NCBI GenBank assembly: GCA_964538485.1
Contig: CAZIHJ010000003.1
Coordinates: forward strand, 20,262-84,261
Direction of reading: 5' to 3'
Origin: JBJXHC01 sp964538485
GTDB lineage: Bacteria > Bacteroidota > Ignavibacteria > UBA10030 > UBA6906
DNA length: 64,000 nt
Shown here: positions 1 through 8,127 of the stretch, piece by piece
Position numbering within the stretch: position 1 is the first letter of the stretch
How the letters are laid out: every line of letters begins with the position of its first letter
Position numbers and translations under genes: made by a program
Notes under the pieces: model-generated
The model's database searches: none
Seen by the model: only the letters and a program-made list of their open reading frames with translations
What the model was told of the DNA's origin: nothing

Positions 1-300
1 ATTCTCTTCTGCGGTCTGCTGGCCGGGCCGGCAGCATTCGCGCAAAAATCTCAGAAGACGGAGAAACCAAAAACGACACAATCGGCTGGGACATTCAAGG
101 AGATGCTTTCGAAGCACGTCGGCAAGCAAACCAACCTGGGTAAACTGATAAAAGTGGGTCCGGACTATGTTGCGGTTGAATCCGAAGAGGTGCAGACGAT
201 GATTCAACTGCAGGCAATCCAGTCATTCAGGGTTGTGGTCATTAAAGATGAAGAAACCTCCGAAGAGCGTTTGGAGATTACACTGCTCGCCGGAGACTGA
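1..300 (+). CDS. Small secreted protein, 5' end outside window
   Basis: The frame is open from base 1, so the start lies upstream. The first visible residues are a hydrophobic stretch ending in AGPAAFAQ, which reads as the end of a Sec signal peptide with cleavage after Ala. A Lys/Thr-rich linker follows, then about 60 residues containing GKLIKVGPDYVAVES and ending LLAGD. The alternation of short beta-like segments resembles small Sm-like barrels, but I cannot assign a family. It ends two bases before the next gene, so the two are probably co-transcribed. Function unknown; secretion is inferred from the signal-peptide remnant only. Confidence 0.6.
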   Translation: MLFCGLLAGPAAFAQKSQKTEKPKTTQSAGTFKEMLSKHVGKQTNLGKLIKVGPDYVAVESEEVQTMIQLQAIQSFRVVVIKDEETSEERLEITLLAGD

Positions 301-302
301 TC

Positions 303-782
303 ATGAAACGAATTGCAGTGATGTTGATGCTGTCCCTGCTCTTTGGATGCACGGATGAGGAGGAAATACGATCGATTGTTCAAGAGGAAATGTCCCGGTA
401 CGAGGGTAAACAGATTGTGAAACCAGTTGATGTGATCGGGCCGTACAGTCCCGCGGTGCGGGTTGGCCCGTTCCTCTTCGTCTCCGGACAGATTGCCCTC
501 GACCAGGCAACCGGCGTACTGCGCAACGAGAGTATCGAAGCGGAAACGCGGCAGGTTTTGGACAACCTCATGCACATTCTACGCGCTGCCGGTTATGATT
601 CGTCTCACGTTATCAACGCAACGGTTTATCTCAAGAACATGAATGACTACCCGAAGATGAACCTGATCTATGGCGGCTATTTTCCCGAAGAGAGTTATCC
701 TGCCCGCACAGCCGTTGCCGTGAGTGAGTTGCCACGACAGGCGAATGTGGAAATTGCCGTTGTAGCGTGGAAGGCGGAGTGA
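303..782 (+). CDS. RidA-family (YjgF/UK114) lipoprotein
   Basis: Residues 45-159 are a complete RidA domain. The segments IGPYSPAVRVG and FVSGQIALD and the conserved Arg135 (in YPARTAVAV) and Glu150 are present; these bind the carboxylate of imine or enamine substrates in RidA enzymes. Unlike cytosolic RidA, residues 1-16 form a lipoprotein signal with lipobox LFGC, so Cys16 should be lipidated and the domain exported. Known RidA proteins hydrolyse reactive 2-aminoacrylate-type intermediates; an envelope role here is inference. It lies two bases after a secreted-protein gene and about 100 bases before hutU, so a link to amino-acid degradation is possible but unproven. Confidence 0.88.
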   Translation: MKRIAVMLMLSLLFGCTDEEEIRSIVQEEMSRYEGKQIVKPVDVIGPYSPAVRVGPFLFVSGQIALDQATGVLRNESIEAETRQVLDNLMHILRAAGYDSSHVINATVYLKNMNDYPKMNLIYGGYFPEESYPARTAVAVSELPRQANVEIAVVAWKAE

Positions 783-827
783 GAGGGTTTGACTAAAGCC
801 CTCAGCGTTTTTCTGGCTTTCGGCAAT

Positions 828-847
828 CCACGAGCTAAAGCTCGTGG
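828..847. repeat. REP-like palindrome upstream of hutU
   Basis: Perfect 8-bp inverted repeat CCACGAGC/GCTCGTGG around a TAAA loop. It lies in the 98-base spacer between the RidA gene and hutU, with no T-run after it, so it is unlikely to be a simple terminator. A second, imperfect stem (GAGGG-TTT ... AAA-GCCCTC) sits just before it at about 783-802. Paired short palindromes with a CTAAAG core look like REP elements; other genomic copies cannot be checked from here. Confidence 0.5.
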
Positions 848-880
848 CGAGTCAATAGAGAATTCAATGGAGTAGTACTC

Positions 881-2545
881 ATGCAGCATAATGTAACAAC
901 GAAGAATATCAAAGCCCTTCGCGGCACCACCCTCTCCTGCAAAGGCTGGATACAGGAAGCCGCGCTGCGTATGCTGATGAATAATCTTGACCCCGACGTT
1001 GCAGAAAAGCCCGATGAGTTGATCGTCTATGGCGGTGTGGGTAAAGCTGCGCGCAATTGGGAATGCTACGATGCAATCGTGCGAACCTTAAAGAACTTGG
1101 AAAACGATGAGACCCTGCTCGTCCAATCCGGCAAGCCGGTGGGTATTTTCAAAACGCACGAGAACGCTCCCCGAGTGCTTATCTCCAACAGTATGCTCGT
1201 CCCCAAATGGGCGACATGGGATGAGTTCCGTCGACTCGAAGCTCTCGGTCTCACGATGTACGGTCAGATGACCGCAGGAAGCTGGATTTACATCGGCACA
1301 CAGGGGATTCTGCAAGGGACGTATGAGACCTTTGCAGCGTGCGCTGAGAGATACTTCGGTGGAACCCTTGCAGGCAGACTCCTCGTCACTGCCGGACTCG
1401 GCGGCATGGGCGGCGCGCAACCTCTCGCTGCAACGATGAATGGTGCTGCATGCCTTGCGATTGAAGTTGATCGCTCACGCATCGAGAAGAGACTGAAGAC
1501 TGGATACGTCGATGAGATGGCAACATCGCTCGATGAGGCGTTGCTCATTCTGCAGACGGCCAAAGAGCTGAAGGAAGCCAAGTCCGTTGCTCTGCTTGCG
1601 AATGCTGCCGAAGTGTTGCCGGAGCTCCTTGCCCGTAACATCGCAGTAGATATTCTCACCGATCAAACTTCTGCGCATGATACACTCAACGGTTACGTCC
1701 CTGCCCACATATCGTATGAAGCAGCGCTTGGCCTCCGCAAATCAGATCCTAAGAAGTATGTGCAACTTGCTCAGGAGTCCATCGTTGAACATGTACAGGC
1801 CATGCTGGGCCTACAGAGAAAAGGGGCAATAACGTTCGATTACGGCAATAATATCCGCGGTGAAGCTCTGGCCAACGGCTTGACCAATGCGTTTGATATC
1901 CCGGGCTTCGTGCCTGAGTATATTCGACCGCTGTTTTGCGACGGCAAAGGGCCGTTCCGTTGGGCCGCTTTGTCCGGTGAGCCGGAGGATATTTATCGAA
2001 CCGACCGGGCAATTCTCGAGACGTTTCCGGAGAACAAGCCCCTCTGTCGCTGGATAGAGAAAGCACAGAAGCAGATACACTTCCAGGGGTTGCCGGCGCG
2101 GATTTGCTGGCTCGGTTACGGTGAGCGGGCAAAGATGGGGAAGATATTCAACGATCTTGTCGCGCGGGGCGAAGTGAAAGCACCGATTGTTATCGGCCGC
2201 GATCATCTGGACTGTGGCTCCGTTGCTTCTCCGAACCGCGAGACCGAGAAGATGAAAGACGGTAGTGATGCCATTGCCGATTGGCCCATCCTGAATGCTT
2301 TGCTCAATGCCGTCGGTGGAGCAAGCTGGGTAAGTGTGCATCACGGTGGCGGCGTAGGCATGGGGCTTTCGATTCACGCGGGCATGGTTGTCGTCGCCGA
2401 TGGCACCAAAGAAGCAGAGGCAAGATTGCAGCGTGTGCTGACATATGATCCTGGAATGGGAATTATCCGTCATGCGGATGCAGGATATGAACGAGCGATT
2501 GAAAATGCGAAGAGTCAGGGTGTGAACGTGCCGATGATGAAATGA
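881..2545 (+). CDS. hutU: Urocanate hydratase (urocanase)
   Basis: Converts urocanate to 4-imidazolone-5-propionate, step two of histidine degradation, in the cytoplasm with tightly bound NAD+. The 554-residue length matches the family. Diagnostic segments are present throughout: YGGVGKAARNWECY near the start, the Gly-rich NAD-binding GLGGMGGAQPLA, and the active-site signature FQGLPARICW with Cys409, equivalent to Cys410 of the Pseudomonas enzyme. The C-terminal VHHGGGVGMGLSIHAGM stretch is also typical. It is the first hut gene in the window; hutI follows only after about 3.3 kb of inserted genes. No hutH (histidine ammonia-lyase) is visible, so the first step must be encoded elsewhere. Start ATG gives MQHNVTTKN. 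Confidence 0.97.
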   Translation: MQHNVTTKNIKALRGTTLSCKGWIQEAALRMLMNNLDPDVAEKPDELIVYGGVGKAARNWECYDAIVRTLKNLENDETLLVQSGKPVGIFKTHENAPRVLISNSMLVPKWATWDEFRRLEALGLTMYGQMTAGSWIYIGTQGILQGTYETFAACAERYFGGTLAGRLLVTAGLGGMGGAQPLAATMNGAACLAIEVDRSRIEKRLKTGYVDEMATSLDEALLILQTAKELKEAKSVALLANAAEVLPELLARNIAVDILTDQTSAHDTLNGYVPAHISYEAALGLRKSDPKKYVQLAQESIVEHVQAMLGLQRKGAITFDYGNNIRGEALANGLTNAFDIPGFVPEYIRPLFCDGKGPFRWAALSGEPEDIYRTDRAILETFPENKPLCRWIEKAQKQIHFQGLPARICWLGYGERAKMGKIFNDLVARGEVKAPIVIGRDHLDCGSVASPNRETEKMKDGSDAIADWPILNALLNAVGGASWVSVHHGGGVGMGLSIHAGMVVVADGTKEAEARLQRVLTYDPGMGIIRHADAGYERAIENAKSQGVNVPMMK

Positions 2546-2546
2546 T

Positions 2547-2563
2547 CCACGAAGGACACGAAG
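2547..2563. repeat. Left inverted repeat of GxxExxY cassette
   Basis: Sequence CCACGAAGGACACGAAG. It is the exact reverse complement of 3008-3024. It is purine-rich with a repeated CACGAAG core, and starts immediately after the hutU stop. Confidence 0.8.
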
Positions 2564-2588
2564 AAGCACGAAGGTGTAGAATAACGAT

Positions 2589-2987
2589 ATGTCGACCACG
2601 AACACTTCAGATGTTCATTTACTGTTTAAGGAAGAAGTGTTTAGTCTGATCGGGGCGGCAATTGACGTGCATAGAGAACTCGGCACAGGATTTCTGGAAG
2701 CTGTCTATCACGAAGCACTTGAGATCGAATTACGTTCACGGAACATTCCATATGAATCTCAGAAGTGCCTACCGATCTCTTATAAAGGGACTCGACTGCG
2801 TAAGGAGTATGTCGCTGACTTCCTTATCTTTGATAAGATAATTGTTGAACTGAAGGCGCTCGACCGACTATCAGGCATTGAAGAAGCTCAGATATTAAAT
2901 TATCTCAAAGCATCAGGCTTGAAGGTTGGGGTACTCATCAACTTTGGATCAGTGGGGAAACTCGAATGGAAACGTTTCATCAAATAA
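2589..2987 (+). CDS. GxxExxY family protein (PDDEXK-like fold)
   Basis: A 132-residue protein of the GxxExxY family. The naming motif is seen as GTGFLEAVYHEAL near residues 31-43, preceded by the usual IGAAIDVHRELG. Further conserved elements are ADFLIFDKIIVELKA and EAQILNYLKASG. The family has a restriction-endonuclease-like core in which the Asp of ADF and Glu-x-Lys of ELK would be the catalytic set; biochemical function is not established. The gene stands alone between hutU and a phosphatase gene and is bounded by inverted repeats, the arrangement of a transferable cassette. Confidence is high in family, low in role. Confidence 0.88.
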   Translation: MSTTNTSDVHLLFKEEVFSLIGAAIDVHRELGTGFLEAVYHEALEIELRSRNIPYESQKCLPISYKGTRLRKEYVADFLIFDKIIVELKALDRLSGIEEAQILNYLKASGLKVGVLINFGSVGKLEWKRFIK

Positions 2988-3007
2988 TCCCATTTGTCTT
3001 TGTGTCC

Positions 3008-3024
3008 CTTCGTGTCCTTCGTGG
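3008..3024. repeat. Right inverted repeat of GxxExxY cassette
   Basis: Sequence CTTCGTGTCCTTCGTGG, exact reverse complement of 2547-2563. It starts 21 bases after the GxxExxY stop codon. Confidence 0.8.
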
Positions 3025-3214
3025 AAAAGCTCATGTCGAGTGACAATGTTGGGCTATGCCGTCTGTGCCGGTATGTAGATACTATCATGAGTCCCAGAGG
3101 AAGTACATTCTATCTATGTACTCTCTCCCAAACGGACACACGCTTCCCCAGGTATCCCCGTCTACCGATGCTGGAGTGTCCGGGTTTTGAACGACAGAAT
3201 ACAATCGAAAGCAA

Positions 3215-4573
3215 ATGAAACCACTCGCCAGGGTCGGAACATATCTCAAGAAGGAAGCCGGGGAAATCCAATCCTCGGTACAAGGCGTCGTCTCCGACGC
3301 GAAGCAATCGTGGCAACGGCAGTCGGCAGATACGGTTGGTAAGCGACTCAATAGTCCGCCGTTCATTGATCCGATCAAGCTTAGAAGGATCATCCTCACT
3401 ATCATCAAGGTGCTTATTGCGTTGGAAATTATCGGTGCGATTGCAGAGGGGGCAAGCACTGACAATTGGTCTCGCTTCGGATTTGATCTGATCATAGCCG
3501 GTATTCTCTATTTCATGTGGGAGAGGATAACGGTGATCGCAAAGCAAAAGAAGGAGGCGTATCGACGTAAAATGGAATCCCCCAGCAGCCAGACGAAGCT
3601 CTGGGACGCGTTCGTCTTTTCCCTCCTCTGGACTGATGAGATTTATGCTGACTTTCCCGATGACAGAAAGCGCCTTGTTGCGATAAGCTACACGCTCATA
3701 ACTCTTGGCCTCATTGTGGCCTATCTTGAGATAGGCACTGGTTTGATGGCACTGATTGTCGCCGGTTGTCTGGTACTCGGTGCAGTCAATCTGCTCAGTT
3801 GGGTGGTGTCGCGGGAACGAGGCGAGCGCGAGACTCTGCAAACAGAACTCAAGCTCGCCCACGATGTGCAGGTCTCTTTGATGCCGGCGCACTGTCCCCC
3901 GGTCTCCGGTTTTGATATTGCAGGAAAGTCGCTTCCAGCGAAGGTGGTGGGCGGCGATCATTTCGACTTCTCCCACCTTGGTGGTGGAACTACAGACTTC
4001 GGCATCAGTATCTTTGACGTTTCGGGAAAAGGGATGCATGCGGCAATGTCGGCGGTGTTCACAACAGGTGCATTTGTCAGTGAATCCCGACAAGCATCCT
4101 CGCCTGCAGAAATCCTCACCCGCTTGAACAAATCCGTGTACAAGTATTCACGCCGCGGCCATTTTGTGACGTTCCTCCTCGGACTGATTGATGTAGCCCC
4201 AAAGTCGTTCACGTTTGCAAATGCTGGACAGATTAAACCTCTGCTCTGTCGAGACGGCACAGTTGAGTGGCTCAATGCCAACGGCGCAACATTCCCTCTG
4301 GGGATGACTGAAGACGCGACGTATCAGGAACGTTCAATACAACTCACTCCGGGGAGTATCTTGCTCCTTATGACGGATGGATTCACTGAGGCGATGAATA
4401 TCAGAGATGAGCAATACGGATCCGAACGTCTCGATCAATTTGTAAAACAACTTGCGGCCTCGACTCTTTCGGCTGGCCAGATACTTGAAGCAATCACGAA
4501 GGAAGTGCAGGCATTCGTTGGTCAAGCTGAACAACACGACGATATGACGATGGTGGTGGTAAAAGTGGAGTAA
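3215..4573 (+). CDS. Membrane PP2C-type (SpoIIE/RsbU) serine phosphatase
   Basis: The C-terminal half (about residues 215-452) is a SpoIIE-type phosphatase domain. Metal-binding aspartates are visible at D248 (VGGDHFDF), D268 (FDVSGKG), D388 (MTDGFTEA) and D442-D443 (DDMTMVVV). The N-terminal half carries about four hydrophobic segments: two near residues 50-110 and two near 148-195. Between membrane and phosphatase lies the ELKLAHDVQVSLMP linker helix typical of RsbU-like proteins. Such phosphatases dephosphorylate anti-sigma antagonist proteins in partner-switching pathways or other Ser/Thr targets. No anti-sigma or antagonist gene is adjacent, so the target is unknown. The next gene starts four bases after the stop, suggesting co-transcription. 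Confidence 0.9.
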   Translation: MKPLARVGTYLKKEAGEIQSSVQGVVSDAKQSWQRQSADTVGKRLNSPPFIDPIKLRRIILTIIKVLIALEIIGAIAEGASTDNWSRFGFDLIIAGILYFMWERITVIAKQKKEAYRRKMESPSSQTKLWDAFVFSLLWTDEIYADFPDDRKRLVAISYTLITLGLIVAYLEIGTGLMALIVAGCLVLGAVNLLSWVVSRERGERETLQTELKLAHDVQVSLMPAHCPPVSGFDIAGKSLPAKVVGGDHFDFSHLGGGTTDFGISIFDVSGKGMHAAMSAVFTTGAFVSESRQASSPAEILTRLNKSVYKYSRRGHFVTFLLGLIDVAPKSFTFANAGQIKPLLCRDGTVEWLNANGATFPLGMTEDATYQERSIQLTPGSILLLMTDGFTEAMNIRDEQYGSERLDQFVKQLAASTLSAGQILEAITKEVQAFVGQAEQHDDMTMVVVKVE

Positions 4574-4577
4574 TGGA

Positions 4578-5732
4578 ATGAATTGGGGCAATAGAGAATT
4601 GGAAAGATGGAGTGATGGGATACTATGTGTGATGTCCGTGTGTGTGTTCCTTTCTTCTTATGCGGTCTCTGCACAGACCAACTCGAACTTTGATGTCAGA
4701 CTCTCGCTCAACATGGAGTCGGCAGAAAAGACTGTGGAGTTGTATGAAGGACGTTCAGGAAGACCGGAGGATGTGGCGACGCTCAGAGGCAGCATGGTCG
4801 CGTTGGCAACGGCGGAACTTCTGGCACAGAAGACGTTCGGCATTGATCATCTGATCGAGAATCTCACGGATGCGAAGTTTGGTCAACGCTCCGAAGGAGA
4901 TGTCTACGGAATGGGCGAGGCAAGAATCCAGGCACCTGCGATGAGGGAATTGTTGGATGAAATCAAGCGCCGGAATTTCGGACGTCGTGTTGTGGGGACG
5001 GTGGAGCAGTTGTTTCCCGTCGATACTGAAATCTCCACGTCGATTCCGGTCTTCTTTGTTGCGTTTGGTCACGCCAACATTGACGCGTTCGTTCGTCGTG
5101 TTGTCTGGCGCGGAGACGTACCAGTCTTTGTTGGTGAAGGGGAAGGTGAACTGACCATCGTGGTGAATCTCGGCAAGGCAGTTCACTATGGCAGAAACCT
5201 CGAAGAGAGGTTCGTTGGGACGCTTGCGGTTGTTGCGCACGAGGTGTTTCATGCCGCATTCGGTGTGTTGCAGGACTCATCCCCGGTCTGGAAAAAGTAC
5301 TATGCCACGCACGACACGTATCTGGACCGGCTTCTCGAACTCACACACAATGAAGGCATCGCGCATTATCTTTCATTCGAGCAGCGTTCGCGTGGATATC
5401 TTCCCCAGGATTGGGATCAACGTATCAATTCCTCTTTCGAGGAATTCAACAAGAATGCGTCCGAGTTGCTTTCTGCCCGAACATCCCCGCGACGCGCTGG
5501 TGAGATCATCCGTGCATCCAACACATCTGAGTACTGGGAAAGTTACGGTGCCATTACCGGGTTGTTTGTAGCCCGACAAATCGATCTGACACTGGGACGC
5601 CAGGCCCTTGCCGCGTCTACAGCGCTTGGACCCGGAGAATTCTTCGGCAAGTATATCGAATTGACACAATCCAATAACGGCCTTCCAAAGCTCTCACCAG
5701 TGATTGTACAGCGGCTAAAAGCGTCCCCGTAA
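4578..5732 (+). CDS. Secreted putative zinc metallopeptidase (HExxH...NEG)
   Basis: The only recognisable motif set is HEVFH at residues 221-225 followed about 34 residues later by NEGIAHYL with Glu259. This is the two-His-plus-Glu zinc site of gluzincin-like peptidases, similar to putative zinc peptidases of the DUF5700 type. A hydrophobic segment ending SSYAVSAQ near residue 33 looks like a signal peptide, so the protein is probably periplasmic or secreted. The first 18 codons lie in a low-complexity TTGG/GATGG-rich tract, so the true start may be TTG at 4599 or ATG at 4632. Substrate unknown. It probably shares a transcript with the phosphatase just upstream. Confidence 0.65.
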   Translation: MNWGNRELERWSDGILCVMSVCVFLSSYAVSAQTNSNFDVRLSLNMESAEKTVELYEGRSGRPEDVATLRGSMVALATAELLAQKTFGIDHLIENLTDAKFGQRSEGDVYGMGEARIQAPAMRELLDEIKRRNFGRRVVGTVEQLFPVDTEISTSIPVFFVAFGHANIDAFVRRVVWRGDVPVFVGEGEGELTIVVNLGKAVHYGRNLEERFVGTLAVVAHEVFHAAFGVLQDSSPVWKKYYATHDTYLDRLLELTHNEGIAHYLSFEQRSRGYLPQDWDQRINSSFEEFNKNASELLSARTSPRRAGEIIRASNTSEYWESYGAITGLFVARQIDLTLGRQALAASTALGPGEFFGKYIELTQSNNGLPKLSPVIVQRLKASP

Positions 5733-5792
5733 GCGGTTCATCTGTTTGCTGTTGCCACCCTTTTTCGTATCTTTCTATCGTGTTTCATCGAC

Positions 5793-5811
5793 CCCGAACC
5801 TGAGGTTCGGG
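5793..5811. repeat. REP-like palindrome upstream of hutI
   Basis: Perfect 8-bp inverted repeat CCCGAACC/GGTTCGGG with a TGA loop, in the 105-base spacer before hutI. No T-run follows. Its size and placement resemble the palindrome before hutU, but the sequence is different. It could be a weak terminator for the preceding peptidase gene or a REP element. Confidence 0.45.
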
Positions 5812-5837
5812 CATTCACTCCCGTTGATTAAGGCGCG

Positions 5838-7082
5838 TTGAACCTATTCATCAAGAACATTTCCCAGCTCGTCACAGTTGCATCTGGCGGTCAGCGTGTC
5901 AAAACCGGTAATGCAATGCGCGATGTTGGCGTGATCAGGAATGCCGGTGTATTATGTACCGGAGGGAAAATTACCTGGGTCGGCGAAATGAGCGCATTCC
6001 CCCAATCGCTTGCTGGGAATACTCCAGAACTGGATGCAACGGGCAAGGTGGTTTTTCCGGGGTTCGTGGATTCACACACGCATATGATGTTTGCCGGAAA
6101 CCGCGCTCATGAGTTTGCACTGAGGACAACAGGAGCGACATATCAGCAAATAGCAGATCAGGGTGGAGGCATCCTCAACACCATCACGCATGTCCGGACA
6201 GCAACAAAGAGGGAGCTCAAACGCTCCACCGCACGGTACCTCACCGAGATGATGAAACATGGAACGACAACGGTTGAAATCAAGTCGGGGTACGGGCTGA
6301 CCATGGACGCCGAGATCAAAATGCTTGAGGCGATCAACGAACTCAAGACCGAAGAAATGATGACCGTGGTGCCGACATTTATCGGGGCGCATGCAGTTCC
6401 GCCGGAGTACAAGCAGAACAAGGCGGAGTATGTCCGACTTGTGGTCGAACAAATGATTCCTTATGTCGGACGCAAAGGGCTCGCCACGTTCAGCGACGTG
6501 TTCTGCGAAAAAGGATATTTTGAGATTGAAGACACGGAGCGCATTGCGATTGCTTCGAAGCAGAACGGTATGGCCGTCAAGCTTCATGCCGAGGAACTCT
6601 CCTCGCTTGGAGGTGCTGAACTCGCAGCGCGCCTTGAGGCGACCTCGGCAGACCACCTTGAGCATGTAACACCCGAGGGCATTGCCGCGCTCAGGAAGGC
6701 GGGCGTTGTGGCAACATTGCTTCCCGGTGTCTCGTTTTTCCTGAACCACGGCTATGCTCCGGCCCGCGCACTGATTGACGGGGGCGCGCCAGTCGCTATT
6801 GCAAGCGATTTCAATCCGGGTTCGTGTATGTCGTTTTCTATGCCGTTGATGATGACCATTGCTTGCACACAAATGCGTATGACCCCGGAAGAGGCAATCA
6901 CGGCCTCCACGTTGAATGCCGCCGCGGCGCTGAATCTATCCGCTACGACAGGAAGTATTGAAGTCGGGAAAAATGCTGATCTGGCAATTGCGGACATCCC
7001 TGACTATACCTTCCTTGCATATCATTTTGGGATGAATCATGTAGTCACGGTGGTCAAGAACGGCACCATTCTCGAACTGTAA
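5838..7082 (+). CDS. hutI: Imidazolonepropionase
   Basis: Hydrolyses imidazolone-5-propionate to N-formimino-glutamate, step three of histidine degradation. It is a 414-residue amidohydrolase-fold protein. The metal site HTH (His80, His82) follows GFVDSHTHMMFAGNR. Other family marks are TTVEIKSGYGL, KLHAEEL, SADHLEHV and IASDFNPGSCMSFSMP. I accept the TTG start at 5838: it gives the family-typical N-terminus NLFIKNISQLVT and is preceded by an AAGG. The gene runs 17 bases before ftcD and forms a tight trio with ftcD and fchA. Confidence 0.96.
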   Translation: MNLFIKNISQLVTVASGGQRVKTGNAMRDVGVIRNAGVLCTGGKITWVGEMSAFPQSLAGNTPELDATGKVVFPGFVDSHTHMMFAGNRAHEFALRTTGATYQQIADQGGGILNTITHVRTATKRELKRSTARYLTEMMKHGTTTVEIKSGYGLTMDAEIKMLEAINELKTEEMMTVVPTFIGAHAVPPEYKQNKAEYVRLVVEQMIPYVGRKGLATFSDVFCEKGYFEIEDTERIAIASKQNGMAVKLHAEELSSLGGAELAARLEATSADHLEHVTPEGIAALRKAGVVATLLPGVSFFLNHGYAPARALIDGGAPVAIASDFNPGSCMSFSMPLMMTIACTQMRMTPEEAITASTLNAAAALNLSATTGSIEVGKNADLAIADIPDYTFLAYHFGMNHVVTVVKNGTILEL

Positions 7083-7099
7083 ACCATAACGGAATTGTT

Positions 7100-8119
7100 A
7101 TGCCACGCATAGTTGAATGTGTCCCCAATTTCAGCGAAGGACAGAACATCAAGATCATCAATGCGATTGGTGGGGCAATCAGTTCCGTTGCCGGGGTGAA
7201 GTTCATAAGTGCTGAACCCGACAAGGATTACAATCGTACCGTTGTCACGTTCATTGGCGAGCCGGATGCTGTTGTTGATGCAGCGTTTGCAGCGACACGG
7301 AAGGCAGCGGAGTTGATTGACATGACAACCCAGAAGGGGAAGCACCCGCGCCTCGGTGCCACCGATGTCGTACCCTTCGTCCCGATCTCCGGTGTAACGA
7401 TGGAAGAATGTGTTCAACTTGCTCATCGTTTCGGAAAGCGGGTGGGGGAAGAACTGAAGATTCCGGTCTATTTGTATGAAGAAGCAGCGACGCGACCGGA
7501 ACGCCGCAACCTTTCCACAATCCGCAAAGGCGAATACGAGGGCCTTGCAGCGAAACTTCAGGACCCGGTGTGGGTTCCGGATTATGGAGCGGCCGCATTC
7601 AATGCGAAATCAGGCGCAACGGTGACGGGTGCGAGAATGTTCCTCATCGCGTATAATGTTAACCTGGATACTGCTGATGCAGAGATCGCACAAGAGATTG
7701 CGTTGACGATTCGTGAAAGCGGACGTGTGAAAAAGGATGATGCGGGCAATCCAATTGTGGATGCTCAGGGAAGGAAAGTGAGCATTCCCGGAACACTCAA
7801 AGCCATCAAGGCCATGGGAGTACCCCTCGAGGCGCATAACATCGCTCAGGTGTCGGTGAATGTCGTGAATTATCACATCACACCTCCGCATATTGTCTTT
7901 GAAGAAGTGAAGAAACACGCTGCCAAACTTGGTGTGAAGGTTACCGGAAGCGAAATAGTCGGGCTAACACCGATGGAAGCTCTGGTGATTGCAGGAAGAC
8001 ACTATACCCCGCAGGCGTCAAGTGATGACGAGTGTATCACGAGTGCAAACGCTCATCTCGGACTGAGCCAATTGGAGCAGTTCGATCCGAAGAAGAAAAT
8101 CATCGAATACCAATTGTAG
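7100..8119 (+). CDS. ftcD: Glutamate formimidoyltransferase
   Basis: Transfers the formimino group of N-formimino-glutamate to tetrahydrofolate. The 339-residue length covers the two-lobed formiminotransferase domain without the cyclodeaminase domain, which is encoded next as a separate protein. The start MPRIVECVPNFSEG and the stretch KGKHPRLGATDVVPF are hallmarks of the family. The C-terminus carries VGLTPMEALVIAG. It sits between hutI and fchA, so this organism ends histidine degradation with recovery of the one-carbon unit on folate instead of releasing formamide through HutG. Confidence 0.96.
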   Translation: MPRIVECVPNFSEGQNIKIINAIGGAISSVAGVKFISAEPDKDYNRTVVTFIGEPDAVVDAAFAATRKAAELIDMTTQKGKHPRLGATDVVPFVPISGVTMEECVQLAHRFGKRVGEELKIPVYLYEEAATRPERRNLSTIRKGEYEGLAAKLQDPVWVPDYGAAAFNAKSGATVTGARMFLIAYNVNLDTADAEIAQEIALTIRESGRVKKDDAGNPIVDAQGRKVSIPGTLKAIKAMGVPLEAHNIAQVSVNVVNYHITPPHIVFEEVKKHAAKLGVKVTGSEIVGLTPMEALVIAGRHYTPQASSDDECITSANAHLGLSQLEQFDPKKKIIEYQL

Positions 8120-8127
8120 GAATTGCC

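Larger units (their letters stand above)
2547..3024. mobile_element. Inverted-repeat-bounded GxxExxY cassette
   Basis: The two ends are perfect 17-bp inverted repeats (2547-2563 and 3008-3024), with weaker matching continuing inward for about ten more bases. The only gene inside is the GxxExxY ORF. The left end begins one base after the hutU stop codon. No transposase and no obvious target-site duplication are visible. A mobile or passively mobilised cassette is an inference from this geometry. Confidence 0.45.

Noticed and set aside
1811..2605. 264-codon minus-strand frame opposite hutU
   Set aside because: Shadow of urocanase, which has full-length family matches on the plus strand.
3110..4093. 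327-codon minus-strand frame opposite the SpoIIE phosphatase
   Set aside because: Antisense shadow; the plus-strand frame has the complete phosphatase motif set.
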